Of a stretch of 64,000 nt of DNA, positions 52,958 to 64,000 are shown one piece after another (position 1 is the first letter of the stretch; each line of letters begins with the position of its first letter). Under the pieces are notes generated by a model. It was given only the letters and a program-made list of their open reading frames with translations, was not told the DNA's origin and did not search any database. The position numbers and the translations under genes are program-made. The stretch is from NCBI RefSeq assembly GCF_035594125.1, contig NC_087163.1:3547501-3611500 (forward strand), in the 5' to 3' direction. The stretch is from Scylla paramamosain (Eukaryota; Arthropoda; Malacostraca; Decapoda; Portunidae).

Positions 52958-52974
52958 CTGTGTGTGTGTGAAGA
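52887..52974. repeat. (GT)n microsatellite
   Basis: About 88 bp of GT repeat with one ATCT break. Confidence 0.95.
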
Positions 52975-53318
52975 AACTTTGTTCTTTGATTTCTGTATCT
53001 GTTTGTTTTCCTTTTATATGAATGCTTTCTTGCATGAGTGGGAAAGGCCTATTTGTAGGAAAAAAAGATAAATGCGAGTAAGTAACAAGAACAGAAAGCA
53101 CTTGGTTTACATAAAAGATGAGCACCTCAGTGTAACATAGGCTTTGTTGGCAGTGTTGTGAATGCCATGAGTGTTATGAGTGAATGTCAAGTTATCTAAA
53201 TCTTTCACATAACATACCAAACCTAAACTAAAAAGATGGCTGGATGCAGACTAAGAGCAATATTATTTATACAAAACTGAACCTCTAAACATCTTATGTA
53301 AAATATTATTGCATCATA

Positions 53319-53321
<3 letters not shown>

Positions 53322-53381
<60 letters not shown>
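53322..53381. repeat. (GT)n microsatellite
   Basis: About 60 bp of GT repeat, 386 nt before the next coding exon. Confidence 0.95.
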
Positions 53382-53383
<2 letters not shown>

Positions 53384-53767
53384 CCTTATGTAAGGTCTGA
53401 TTTATGTTAAAGCCAGTTTATCCAGGTAGTATAAATACAGTGACAGTGAAAATTAGATTTCCCAAACAACATGCATTTTGAAATATTTTCTTTTCAATAT
53501 TTGTAAGTTACTTACTTTAGTTATACTTTATTGAATCTTTTTTTGATCATTGGATACTTTCCTTGTTTGTCCAATGATGTAACTCACTGACACTTTGACT
53601 AAGCTTTTTTTGCACCTCATTAGTTTCTTAACTCCCAATGAACACTGGGATTTGTCCCACACTGAAGCTGCCTCTTTTCATCGTGTTGGGAAATTTCAGG
53701 AATCCTCTTGTAATTATGAGTCAAATTTCATTCATACTTTTCCTAATTCCTTCTCATTTGCTTACAG

Positions 53768-53827
53768 CCTCGTCATGGTTCTGGCAACTATTATTCCTGT
53801 GTGGCTGGAGAATATGGCTCAGGTGGT
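53768..53827 (+). CDS. Dscam: Dscam cytoplasmic exon 4b, duplicated small exon
   Basis: A 60-nt exon, phase 0-0, with acceptor CATTTGCTTACAG and strong donor GTAAGT. It encodes PRHGSGNYYSCVAGEYGSGG. Its first 16 residues match exon 4a. It has the better donor and so is the likelier default form. YYS and GEYGS contain Tyr residues that could be phosphorylated. Confidence 0.85.
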
Positions 53828-54059
53828 GTAAGTATCACTTGCATTTTTTGCACATTATAGAAATATCACAGTAAACCATGGACAGTTTCAAGTTTTGCAT
53901 GATTTTTCTTTTCTTAGATATGACTGAAATGGGCAGTTAGGCATCATGTGTTGCAATGAAATGAGCATCACAAATGAAACAGTTATGAACAGACAGACTA
54001 TCTATCCATACCCCTTGTGGAAGCAGTCCACATCTAGGTCTCTGATCCATGTGTCAATG

Positions 54060-55328
54060 TTAATAGGAGCATACTATTTCATAAACCTCTCTACATCCGT
54101 AGACATATTTATCCTTTTCATGACTGTTGCAGGTTATCCTGTGACACATCTGTTTCACAGTCCACTCATTTATCACTTCATCCATCTCGCCATATTTACC
54201 TAGCATTGCTTCCAAATACTTAAACTCACTCATTTCCTCTGTTCTTTCTCCTTCCATAACACTCTCACACCTTCGTATAACTGGCATGCTCACCTTACAT
54301 TTCACACACCTCCAAGTAAAATTCTTCAATAGGTGACATCATTACACACAAACTGCAGAATACTTACCATGAGTACTTACCATAAATGTATTCACATGTG
54401 TGTGTGTTTGTGTGTGTGTGTGTGAAATTTGTACGTGGAAATATGTGTGAGCCAGATAGCTCTGGAGGTGGTAAGGGCAGAGGCACTTCATAAAAAAACA
54501 TATGTTTCTATAGGGAAATGTAATTAAAACTCACCACTTTTTGTCATTCAAAATATCAAACAAGAACTCTACTGTTGCCATATAGTAACAATTTTTTTCC
54601 ATTCAGTTTTTTCATGGTGGATACAGTGGCAAAATAATAGGCTTGCAGGTTGGCAACATGCAACTCATTGCAATCACACCAAGTAGCACTTACTGTAGGT
54701 GTAAAGTGCTGAATAATGACCACATACATTAGATCATAGGAAGCTAAATGTAATCTCATTTTCAAGTTTGAGAATTGTATTTTGACATGCTATGTTTAAG
54801 AAAACAATAAACTCAAAATTAAATGGCAAGAAAATTAACTACTCTTACTGAGGCAAAAGTGTGTGGAATTAAAATTGCAGAAAACTGACTTCATATCCTT
54901 TTTAAGCTTTATTTTGTGATTTCCACATGTGCAAGAGTAATATAAATTTTTGCATGTTTATTTATGTATGCATTGTTGGTTTGTTATACATCAAATTTGA
55001 GCTTGATCAGTTTATAAATGTACAAGACACATCACAAGTTTCAACAGAATTGGCAAAGTAGTTACTGAGAATTTGAAGCATCCACTTTTGCAAGTTACTC
55101 ATTAATTCCACTCTTGGAACTCATTAAAACTATATAATGTAAAACTAAGAGAGTTATGCTGTCATATGGTGGGAGTCTTCTTGCAGTCAGCCACATAGTT
55201 TCAGAAATATGAATTTGTGAATATCATAATTGTGGAGCTTGGCCAGACCTTTCAAATTTAAGATTCTCCTACCTGAACATAAATTTGCTTTGCTGTAATC
55301 ATGCTACTTTCCCCAACATTCACTTTCA

Positions 55329-55370
<42 letters not shown>

Positions 55371-56000
55371 CACACACACACACTGTAAAATCAATCCACC
55401 ACCCTCTGAAGTTCCCTTCCAGTCTCAGTAAAAACAATGTCATCTGCAAACAAACATGCTATTACGAATGGAGCCCATATCCCCACCCCATTGCATTTCA
55501 GTCTTGCACCAACATTTTGTACTTTGGCTTTCATCTCTCATGCAGCCATCCATAAAAAAATATTTAACAACTATGCAGGCATCCCACAACAAGACTCTCT
55601 CCAAGCTTTCCTTCTCTCCTCACACATACACTGGCATCCTTAATTCCTTCCAGTAGCTGCCCTCCTACACCATTAATCTTAAGAACATCCCAAAAAGTTT
55701 ATTTATCCACCCTATCATATCCTTTCTCCAGGTCCATCAATCTTGCATACAACTTTTCTTCCTCTCTTAAGTACTCCTCTAGTATCATTTTGATTGTAAA
55801 GAATTTGATCCATACAACCTTTTCTTTCCCTGAATCTTCCCTGTTTCTCACTGACTTTCACCTCAGTTATTTCCATCAGTCTCATAGTCAAGACCCTCTC
55901 ATAGACTTTTCCTGCCACATTAAGGAATATTATCCTTCTTTTACTGATACACTTATTTCTACAAATTTTACCTTTGCAATAACTGCCTTCCTGCACTCAG
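54060..56000 (-). mobile_element. Decayed antisense non-LTR retrotransposon (RT remnant)
   Basis: Reading the minus strand from 56000 down: 55996-55715 encodes LNVAGKVYERVLTMRLMEIT and KQGRFRERKGCMDQI, the QGGFR-type RT region. 55560-55385 in shifting frames encodes CMREMKA-like sequence, then LFADDIVFTETGRELQRVVD, which holds an ADD catalytic box. A (TG)n sits where YSVC should continue, followed by KVNVGES. After about 1 kb of unrelated sequence, 54329-54060 encodes RCESVMEGERTEEMSEFKYL and KYGEMDEVINE, the later C-terminal region. Frames are broken many times, so the copy is dead. It is a different family from the two sense LINE copies. Confidence 0.75.
55329..55384. repeat. (CA)n microsatellite inside RT remnant
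   Basis: About 56 bp of CA (TG on the minus strand). It lies exactly where the antisense RT frame would read YSVC, so it probably expanded from a short GTGTGT in that coding sequence. Confidence 0.9.
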
Positions 56001-56427
56001 ACCTGCAAATATTTTTGAGATGGAACAGCAGTGTGGTAAAGTGCAACATGTTAAACCTAATACATGTTGTGGAAAGCTAAAAATAGTTTTCACTTCAACC
56101 CCCTGTACATATTGTCTAATGTGGTAACACAACAATCATTATCAACCAGAAGTGGAGCAGATGGTACAAGAGGAATGCCTTCTATAAGATTTGAGAATTA
56201 ATGTACCTCTGCAGTGCAATATTTTCCAAATTATTTTGCCTCACAAGACTCATTATCTGCTTAACTTCTAACACAGGATATTTTACTGTTACACAACGGA
56301 CACTGCAATATTACATTTCTCTGCAGCTTCTGTACATTCTACCAAAGTATCATAAACAAACATACCTGCTTTTATGTATGTTTGTATAAGATTTAAATGT
56401 ATTGTAAGAATTTATCTATTTATTTTA

Positions 56428-56458
<31 letters not shown>

Positions 56459-56816
56459 AATTAATAATTTTTTTCATAGATAAAAGCTTTCTTGTGAAGC
56501 AAATTATCACAAAGCATCGATGAGGATCATATGTGTGTGACTTTGAAATTACTTTTCTTTAGACATCAATACATAGTTATATTATGCACACATTTATGGC
56601 TAGAGTTGTGTCAATCTATTTATGTTCACAAGCAAGCTGATCATATAAGAAAGTGCTTTAATTATTTCCAATATATGATATGATAATTTAAGTAATCCAT
56701 TTAGCTTCTCTCCATAAACTTATTTTTTTCTATTAGATATGTGTATAGTAAGTGTATTACAATTAGAAACAGCTTTCAAATCTCCAGTAAGATTGATTCA
56801 GAAACTCTTTCTACAG

Positions 56817-57024
56817 CCTCCTAGCAGCACTTACTATTCAACTGTTCCTGGAGACATGACAACCTCACGCATGAGCAACAACTCTGCGTTTTCTCCAACT
56901 TATGATGATCCTGCTCGTTCTGATGAAGAAAGCGACCAGTATGGAGGATCAACCTACTCAGGTGGTGGCCCATATGCTCGTGCTATTGACTCTGTGTCTC
57001 AGAGTGGCACTGCCAAGCGCTTAA
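56817..57024 (+). CDS. Dscam: Dscam cytoplasmic exon 5
   Basis: A 208-nt exon, phase 0 to 1, with acceptor CTCTTTCTACAG and donor GTAAGT. It encodes PPSSTYYSTVPGDMTTSRMS, NNSAFSPTYDDPARSDEESD and QYGGSTYSGGGPYARAIDSV, then SQSGTAKRL. YDDPA and DEE..QY match known Dscam tails. Its start, P.SSTYYSTVPGD, echoes the YYS.V.G[DE] pattern of exons 4a and 4b. If the donor is not used, a stop follows after two residues (SK). Confidence 0.92.
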
Positions 57025-60000
57025 GTAAGTGAATACTTGCATGACTTCACCTTCTATATAGTATTCATATGTTTAAGAGAGGAAATCCTTTGATATAGAG
57101 GTGAGGGTTTGGATTTACCCTAAGCGGTAAAGTGGTTAAAAAATAGACCATAATGGAAGAAGACATGAAGAGTGTACATTAAAAGTATTAAAATTTCCAA
57201 CACAGGTTTACAAACAGTCACTTCTTATCATAATCTCCCTGGAACAGTCACTAATTATAATTTTATATTAAAATTATGTATAAAGCATTCTCAGGATAAG
57301 AGTGGCTATACAATGCCTGATGCAGTAAAGTGGATCTCAGGTTATGTTAATATAGTAATATATTAAACTTTTGTTGTGTTTTCTGAATGAATATAATGAA
57401 TAAGTGCTGTATTGTATAATTGTTATGAGCAAGTGGCAAAGTATAAGAAATAATAAGTTTAGTGGGACTTGCTCAGATGGTGCAGTGTTCCCTGGTACTG
57501 CTCCCATTGGCTTCTATTGGCCTCAGGGTAGCCATCTTGGATTTATAAGTAAGTCAAAGCACAATTTAGAGAGATTCATCCTCACACAATAACACTTTGT
57601 AGATAATTTGATTTTTATGGTTACTAATCCTGAAATGCTCATTGAACTTGCAATCATTCAGGGGATCATTTAACACCGGTGTTTTTCTTGATGGAAAAAA
57701 ATAATGCAAGACCCTCCCTCTCATAAACTTTCTTTTGAAACATTTTCCTCATGCCTATATTTTCTTGAAGGGATTTTGTTGTTAATTATCATCACATAAT
57801 TTTGGAAGTCTTTCACACTTTGTCACGAACAAGAACTTGTACAAAGCAAAGAATTAGAAGATGACTTTATAGATGTTGCTGTTATGCGAAAGGTGTCAGG
57901 GTTATAGTCATTTATTGATAGAACCTTTGAGTGTTATGCTTAGAGGATTCATTGTGCTTGTTGTGAACGATGCTGTATTGCCATTGGGAGACAACGTAGA
58001 CATGAAGAAAGAGAGGCTGCACAGAACTTGGGTTTATATCTTTGTGGTTACAGTTTCAAAAATTCTACACCCCAACAGTGCTCAGACCTATTCAAGTAGT
58101 GTGTCTGATCCTTCCTTGTACATAATGAATTTTTTGTCACAAAACCACAAAACTTCTGAATATAAGCAATTTCTGTTTACCAGAAGGTTCGTAATGGCTC
58201 TAGCATCTCATTCGTTGTAGACTCAGTGCTATACAGTGAATAAACAGAACAGGGATAAGTAAAGTATATTAATCCATATGACATCTCAAGTAACATTATG
58301 ACCTCCCTTGTGGTAGCTTCTGCTCCACCCATTTATGGCAGGGTTAGAAGAGAGCTGAACGCCCCTCACTTGTGTCTGAGGTGCCCTTAAATATGCATGC
58401 AAAATCTGAGATTCAAACAGTTAATAAATAAACATAATCCTAGTATCTTCTACATGCATACCAGTATTGTCAGTGTGTGTATATTGCTTCAGGTGACTCA
58501 TGTAAAACTGTAGATCTCAAGTTTTTTTTTTTTTTCACAGGTTAAGAATCCTTTATCCAGAATTCTGAGATCCAAAAACCTGCAAAATCTGAAATTCTAA
58601 GTACCAGTATTATAAGTTATTACAGTTGTTTTACTAGTCCTACAATACAAAAACTACAGAAATGAGATAAATTCTAATATTGTAATATATTACCAAAAAG
58701 TGTTATCAGAAATCTAGCTATATACTTGGATGAGATATTACTTAAAGGGAAACAAATAAAACAAGAAATCATGCCATGTTTTATGGCAAAATTCACCTGT
58801 AGGTGAACAGGTCCTTAGTCTCCTTATCACATCCCTTTCAGTAACATTTTGTAATACACAGGGAATAATGAATATCAGTACATGCTCTAAAGTGGAAAGC
58901 TACTGATGATCTCTGCGCACACCTTATCTTCCCTAAAGGTGTAACTATGGTCTTTGTAAGTCCCACAACTAGGTTACTACTATTCCCAAAAATGGAAAAA
59001 AATTTAAATCTCCAGCACCTCTGGTCCTGAGCATTCTGAGTAATGGATTCTCAATCTGCACCAAAACTTAATGATACAGTATCAGACTTTTATGTATAAC
59101 AATCAAACAAACAAATTCTGATGCTATCTGAACTTCCTTCCTTGTGTATCTCATTCTATTTAAAAATTTACCCCATCTGCATATGTGTGTCTAAATGTAA
59201 ATAGTGCATCCACTAGTATGTCATTGATAGAGGAAGAAAAATTCTCCTTATTAATGACAATGTGCATTATTAATGCCTTCATTTCATAGCCTCTTAAACC
59301 ATCATAATTGTTATTCATGATCATCTTGTTTTATTACTATAGTCATCATTGGCTAAGCTGATCCAGAACCCTGTTCTGCACCTTTCCTCCATACAGCACA
59401 GCACCTGATTGGGGTACTTACAGTGCTTTTGTCACTTCCCACAGTTTTTTTTATATTCAAGATATTTTTTATCACATTATCAGTTAGCTTTGCCATAAGA
59501 TAATAATAATAATGATATTAATGATATAAAGGTACTAAACCTTCAGAATGTAAAAACAAATAACATAAATTTCTTACATAAATGCACTAATATGACTGTT
59601 GACATAGACCAGGTTTCCAGTCATCTCATTACAACAGTTTTTCTGATCCATTTATATAGATAATTATTTGTTTCCATAATTTTCATGAAGGGTTAATACT
59701 TTATATTGTTTTATTATTTATATTTTTAAAAATCATCTTAGGGCAGTATTAATTAATAATGTGAATGAAAATATCTTAAATATGAAAACAATTTGGGAAG
59801 TTGCTGACACTTTACAAATACACCATTCATCTGTCCTGTCAAACAGGGAAGAGGAGGCTGAGCACAGGCCTTCTAGGTCAGCTTAGCCTATGGCAACTAT
59901 AGTATATCTACCTTATCTACCAAAAATTTTACTTATCTCTTAATAGCTATGATAGTTTTTTTTTACTAACAGTAAATTAATTTAGAATATTTTGTTTTCA

Positions 60001-60191
60001 TTTATAATGCTGTTCCCATTATTGAAGTTTGAGTTAGTCAACATATGGACATTGAGCAGTATTTGTGATATTTGCAATATTTTTCAGGGCCTCACAGAAT
60101 CACTAATTAACTCTGTATTAATGCTTCATAATAAATATGTGATACAAGTCATGTATAGGAACCCACATAATGCCTGAAATCAATATTACAG
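57025..60191 (+). other. 3.2-kb cytoplasmic-region intron
   Basis: AT-rich, with a TIR element at about 58539-59062. No convincing exon; an open frame at 57873-58220 shows no family resemblance. Confidence 0.7.
58539..59062. mobile_element. Non-autonomous TIR element (pogo/Tigger-like ends)
   Basis: The left end reads AGGTTAAGAATCCTTTATCC and continues AGAATTCTGAGATCC. The reverse complement of the right end reads AGATTGAGAATCCATTACTC and continues AGAATGCTCAGGACC. The ends agree at most positions across about 35 bp. The interior of about 450 bp is non-coding. The GAATCC.TTA.CCAGAAT.CT style is familiar from pogo-type MITEs; this placement is tentative. Confidence 0.55.
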
Positions 60192-60389
60192 TGAACCGAG
60201 GTAGTACTTCTGGGAGCGCAGGCCAGGGATCCCCTGAGCCTCCTCCTCCTCCCCCACCACGTAATGGTGATCTCCCCCTTGACTCCTCTGGCCTGGGGTC
60301 ATCTCTGAATGACTCTAATAACTCCACAGCCTCCAATCAATTCTCTGAGGCTGAGTGTGATCATGATCTTGTTCAGCGCAACTATGGAG
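60192..60389 (+). CDS. Dscam: Dscam cytoplasmic exon 6
   Basis: A 198-nt exon, phase 1-1, with acceptor TCAATATTACAG and donor GTTTGT (weak). It encodes MNRGSTSGSAGQGSPEPPPP, PPPRNGDLPLDSSGLGSSLN, DSNNSTASNQFSEAECDHDL and VQRNYG. The proline run (PEPPPPPPPR) is a possible SH3 or EVH1 ligand. QFSEAECD is typical of the Dscam C-terminal tail. An alternative acceptor at 60087 (ATTTTTCAG) would lead to a stop after RPHRITN and give a short tail. Confidence 0.88.
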
Positions 60390-61130
60390 GTTTGTAACAT
60401 TAGTTTCCAAGTTTCACACGCAGACACACTCACACACATACATTTGGTTACTAATTTATTGATTTTCCAGAGGCAGCATAATTATTTTAAGACTATTTCA
60501 TTATGATGCATTTTATCAAGAGTGGCAAGTATATTAAAATCTTTAAATTATTCTTTAATAGGAGAAATATGCAAAATTATATTGTCAGCAAAATAATTCA
60601 GAAATGAAGTTCATAGCTTACTCAAAAAAGTCTTCCCATGTACATATGTGTCATAAACATGGTCTTTGAATTGGGAAAAAAACTACCTCTCTCATCACTC
60701 ACTTCTTTACTAAGCCATGACTGTTCACATGTTTGGTAATACCCGCACTACAATGCAGGACTAAAATATCACTAAAAGGTTGCAGTGGTTTTAGAAATAT
60801 CATTACAGAATTTTAAGTAACAAAGAAAAGCAGCTATTGATGCTTTTATTATTATTATTTAAATATAGTGCTTAAATATTTATAATGTGAATTGTGTGTA
60901 TTTAAGCACTAATCTTTTATTATCTGTTCCAAAACACAAACTAATTAGGGTCATTCCAAGTCAGATTCCTTATCAGCAGCTTATAATTCAAAACACATTA
61001 CCCTTATTTCTGCTGTCTGATGTGATGCACTTTTTTTTTTTTTTTTTTTTTTTAAGTCATGTTGCTTGGTATTTACTTTAGGTGATAATTATTGATTATT
61101 ATCAATGAAAGGAAATTAGTAAATTATATA

Positions 61131-61211
<81 letters not shown>
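61131..61211. repeat. (AT)n microsatellite
   Basis: About 81 bp of AT repeat. Confidence 0.95.
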
Positions 61212-61215
<4 letters not shown>

Positions 61216-61443
61216 TTTATTTTTTTGTATTCATATTTGGAATGAACAGAATTTGCTTAATTTACTGGTAACTATTAAATATGGTAATTTTTTTCATTAA
61301 CTGAATAATGATCCTCAAATAAGGTAAAAAAAAAAAATAATACATTATTGTAATTTATCATTCATACATAAATTTGACTTGATCAGTTTTGCTGTACAGT
61401 CAATAATTTTCACAAACCAATTTATTGGTATCCACCCATAGAG

Positions 61444-61444
<1 letters not shown>

Positions 61445-61539
<95 letters not shown>
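61445..61539. repeat. (AT)n microsatellite
   Basis: About 95 bp of AT repeat, 74 nt before a candidate microexon. Confidence 0.95.
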
Positions 61540-61542
<3 letters not shown>

Positions 61543-61612
61543 AAAAAAAGACATATACTATAATCTGACTTTTTAGTACATTTAATTTATTAGTCATTTT
61601 AAATTCCCACAG

Positions 61613-61639
61613 AGAAACATAATGTTCAAGCCAATCCAG
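61613..61639 (+). CDS. Dscam: Candidate 27-nt Dscam cytoplasmic microexon
   Basis: Acceptor TTTAAATTCCCACAG and strong donor GTATGT enclose 27 nt. With phase 1-1 it fits after exon 6 and would encode EKHNVQANP. The support is splice-site quality and phase only. No family resemblance was recognised, so it may be a chance pair of sites. Confidence 0.4.

Positions 61640-64000
<2,361 letters not shown>

Larger units (their letters stand above)
53828..56816 (+). other. 3.0-kb intron with antisense retrotransposon
   Basis: It carries the antisense RT fragments at about 54060-56000 and a (CA)n repeat at 55329-55384. The remainder is AT-rich sequence with a TTTA stretch at about 56415-56460. Confidence 0.75.
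60390..61612 (+). other. Intron near the 3' end of the coding region
   Basis: AT-rich, with a poly-T run at 61031-61053, (AT)n at 61131-61211 and (AT)n at 61445-61539. No coding signal. Confidence 0.65.

Noticed and set aside
57530..57552. Possible small exon after GGCCTCAG with donor GTAAGT
   Set aside because: In the phase required after exon 5 it meets a stop at once (AGG TAG), and no family resemblance is seen.
57873..58220. 115-codon open frame in the intron before cytoplasmic exon 6
   Set aside because: No recognisable domain and no matching splice sites in phase with the tail exons.

Overview
The window is the 3' two-thirds of one animal gene on the + strand: an arthropod Dscam (Down syndrome cell adhesion molecule, Dscam1 type), probably from a decapod crustacean. 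The protein order is the diagnostic Dscam order: Ig7 variants, Ig8, Ig9, FN1-4, Ig10, FN5-6, transmembrane segment, then a tyrosine- and proline-rich tail. The organism call is an inference. It rests on very long AT-rich introns packed with (TA)n, (CT)n and (GT)n microsatellites and on crustacean-like non-LTR retrotransposon fragments. There is no 5' end, promoter or start codon here, and the last exons lie at or beyond the right edge.

Layout. 1-981 is intron. 982-14769 holds a tandem array of 14 alternative Ig7 exons. All are 285-291 nt, all are phase 1-1, each encodes a whole Ig domain, and one should be chosen per transcript. 14770-17681 is a long intron carrying a candidate RNA docking site. 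17682-27713 holds 16 constitutive exons (Ig8 to FN6) whose splice phases join without a break. 27714-36436 is an 8.7-kb intron with a TIR element, a decayed CR1/jockey-like LINE and a foldback element. 36437-37307 holds two alternative transmembrane exons. 39664-61639 holds scattered cytoplasmic exons, including a duplicated small exon pair (51722-51802 and 53768-53827). The right end (about 62937-64000) is a second, interrupted LINE copy running off the window. A third, antisense retrotransposon lies at about 54060-56000.

The main finding is a candidate RNA-pairing system for Ig7 choice. A 13-15 nt element (core TCTCCCTGTTCCT) recurs about 90-235 nt downstream of Ig7 exons 10, 11, 12 and 13. 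Imperfect forms follow exons 1 and 7, and weaker ones follow 5, 6 and 9. Its exact reverse complement (AAGGAACAGGGAGAA, 16582-16596) occurs in the intron between the last Ig7 exon and Ig8. This is the selector/docking logic known for mutually exclusive Dscam exons: one docking site can pair with only one selector at a time, which would bring one Ig7 exon into play. The second finding is the duplicated cytoplasmic exon, which together with the two transmembrane exons would add tail diversity.

Limits: all exon limits come from reading splice sites, phase and family resemblance by eye. No alignment, folding or transcript evidence was available.
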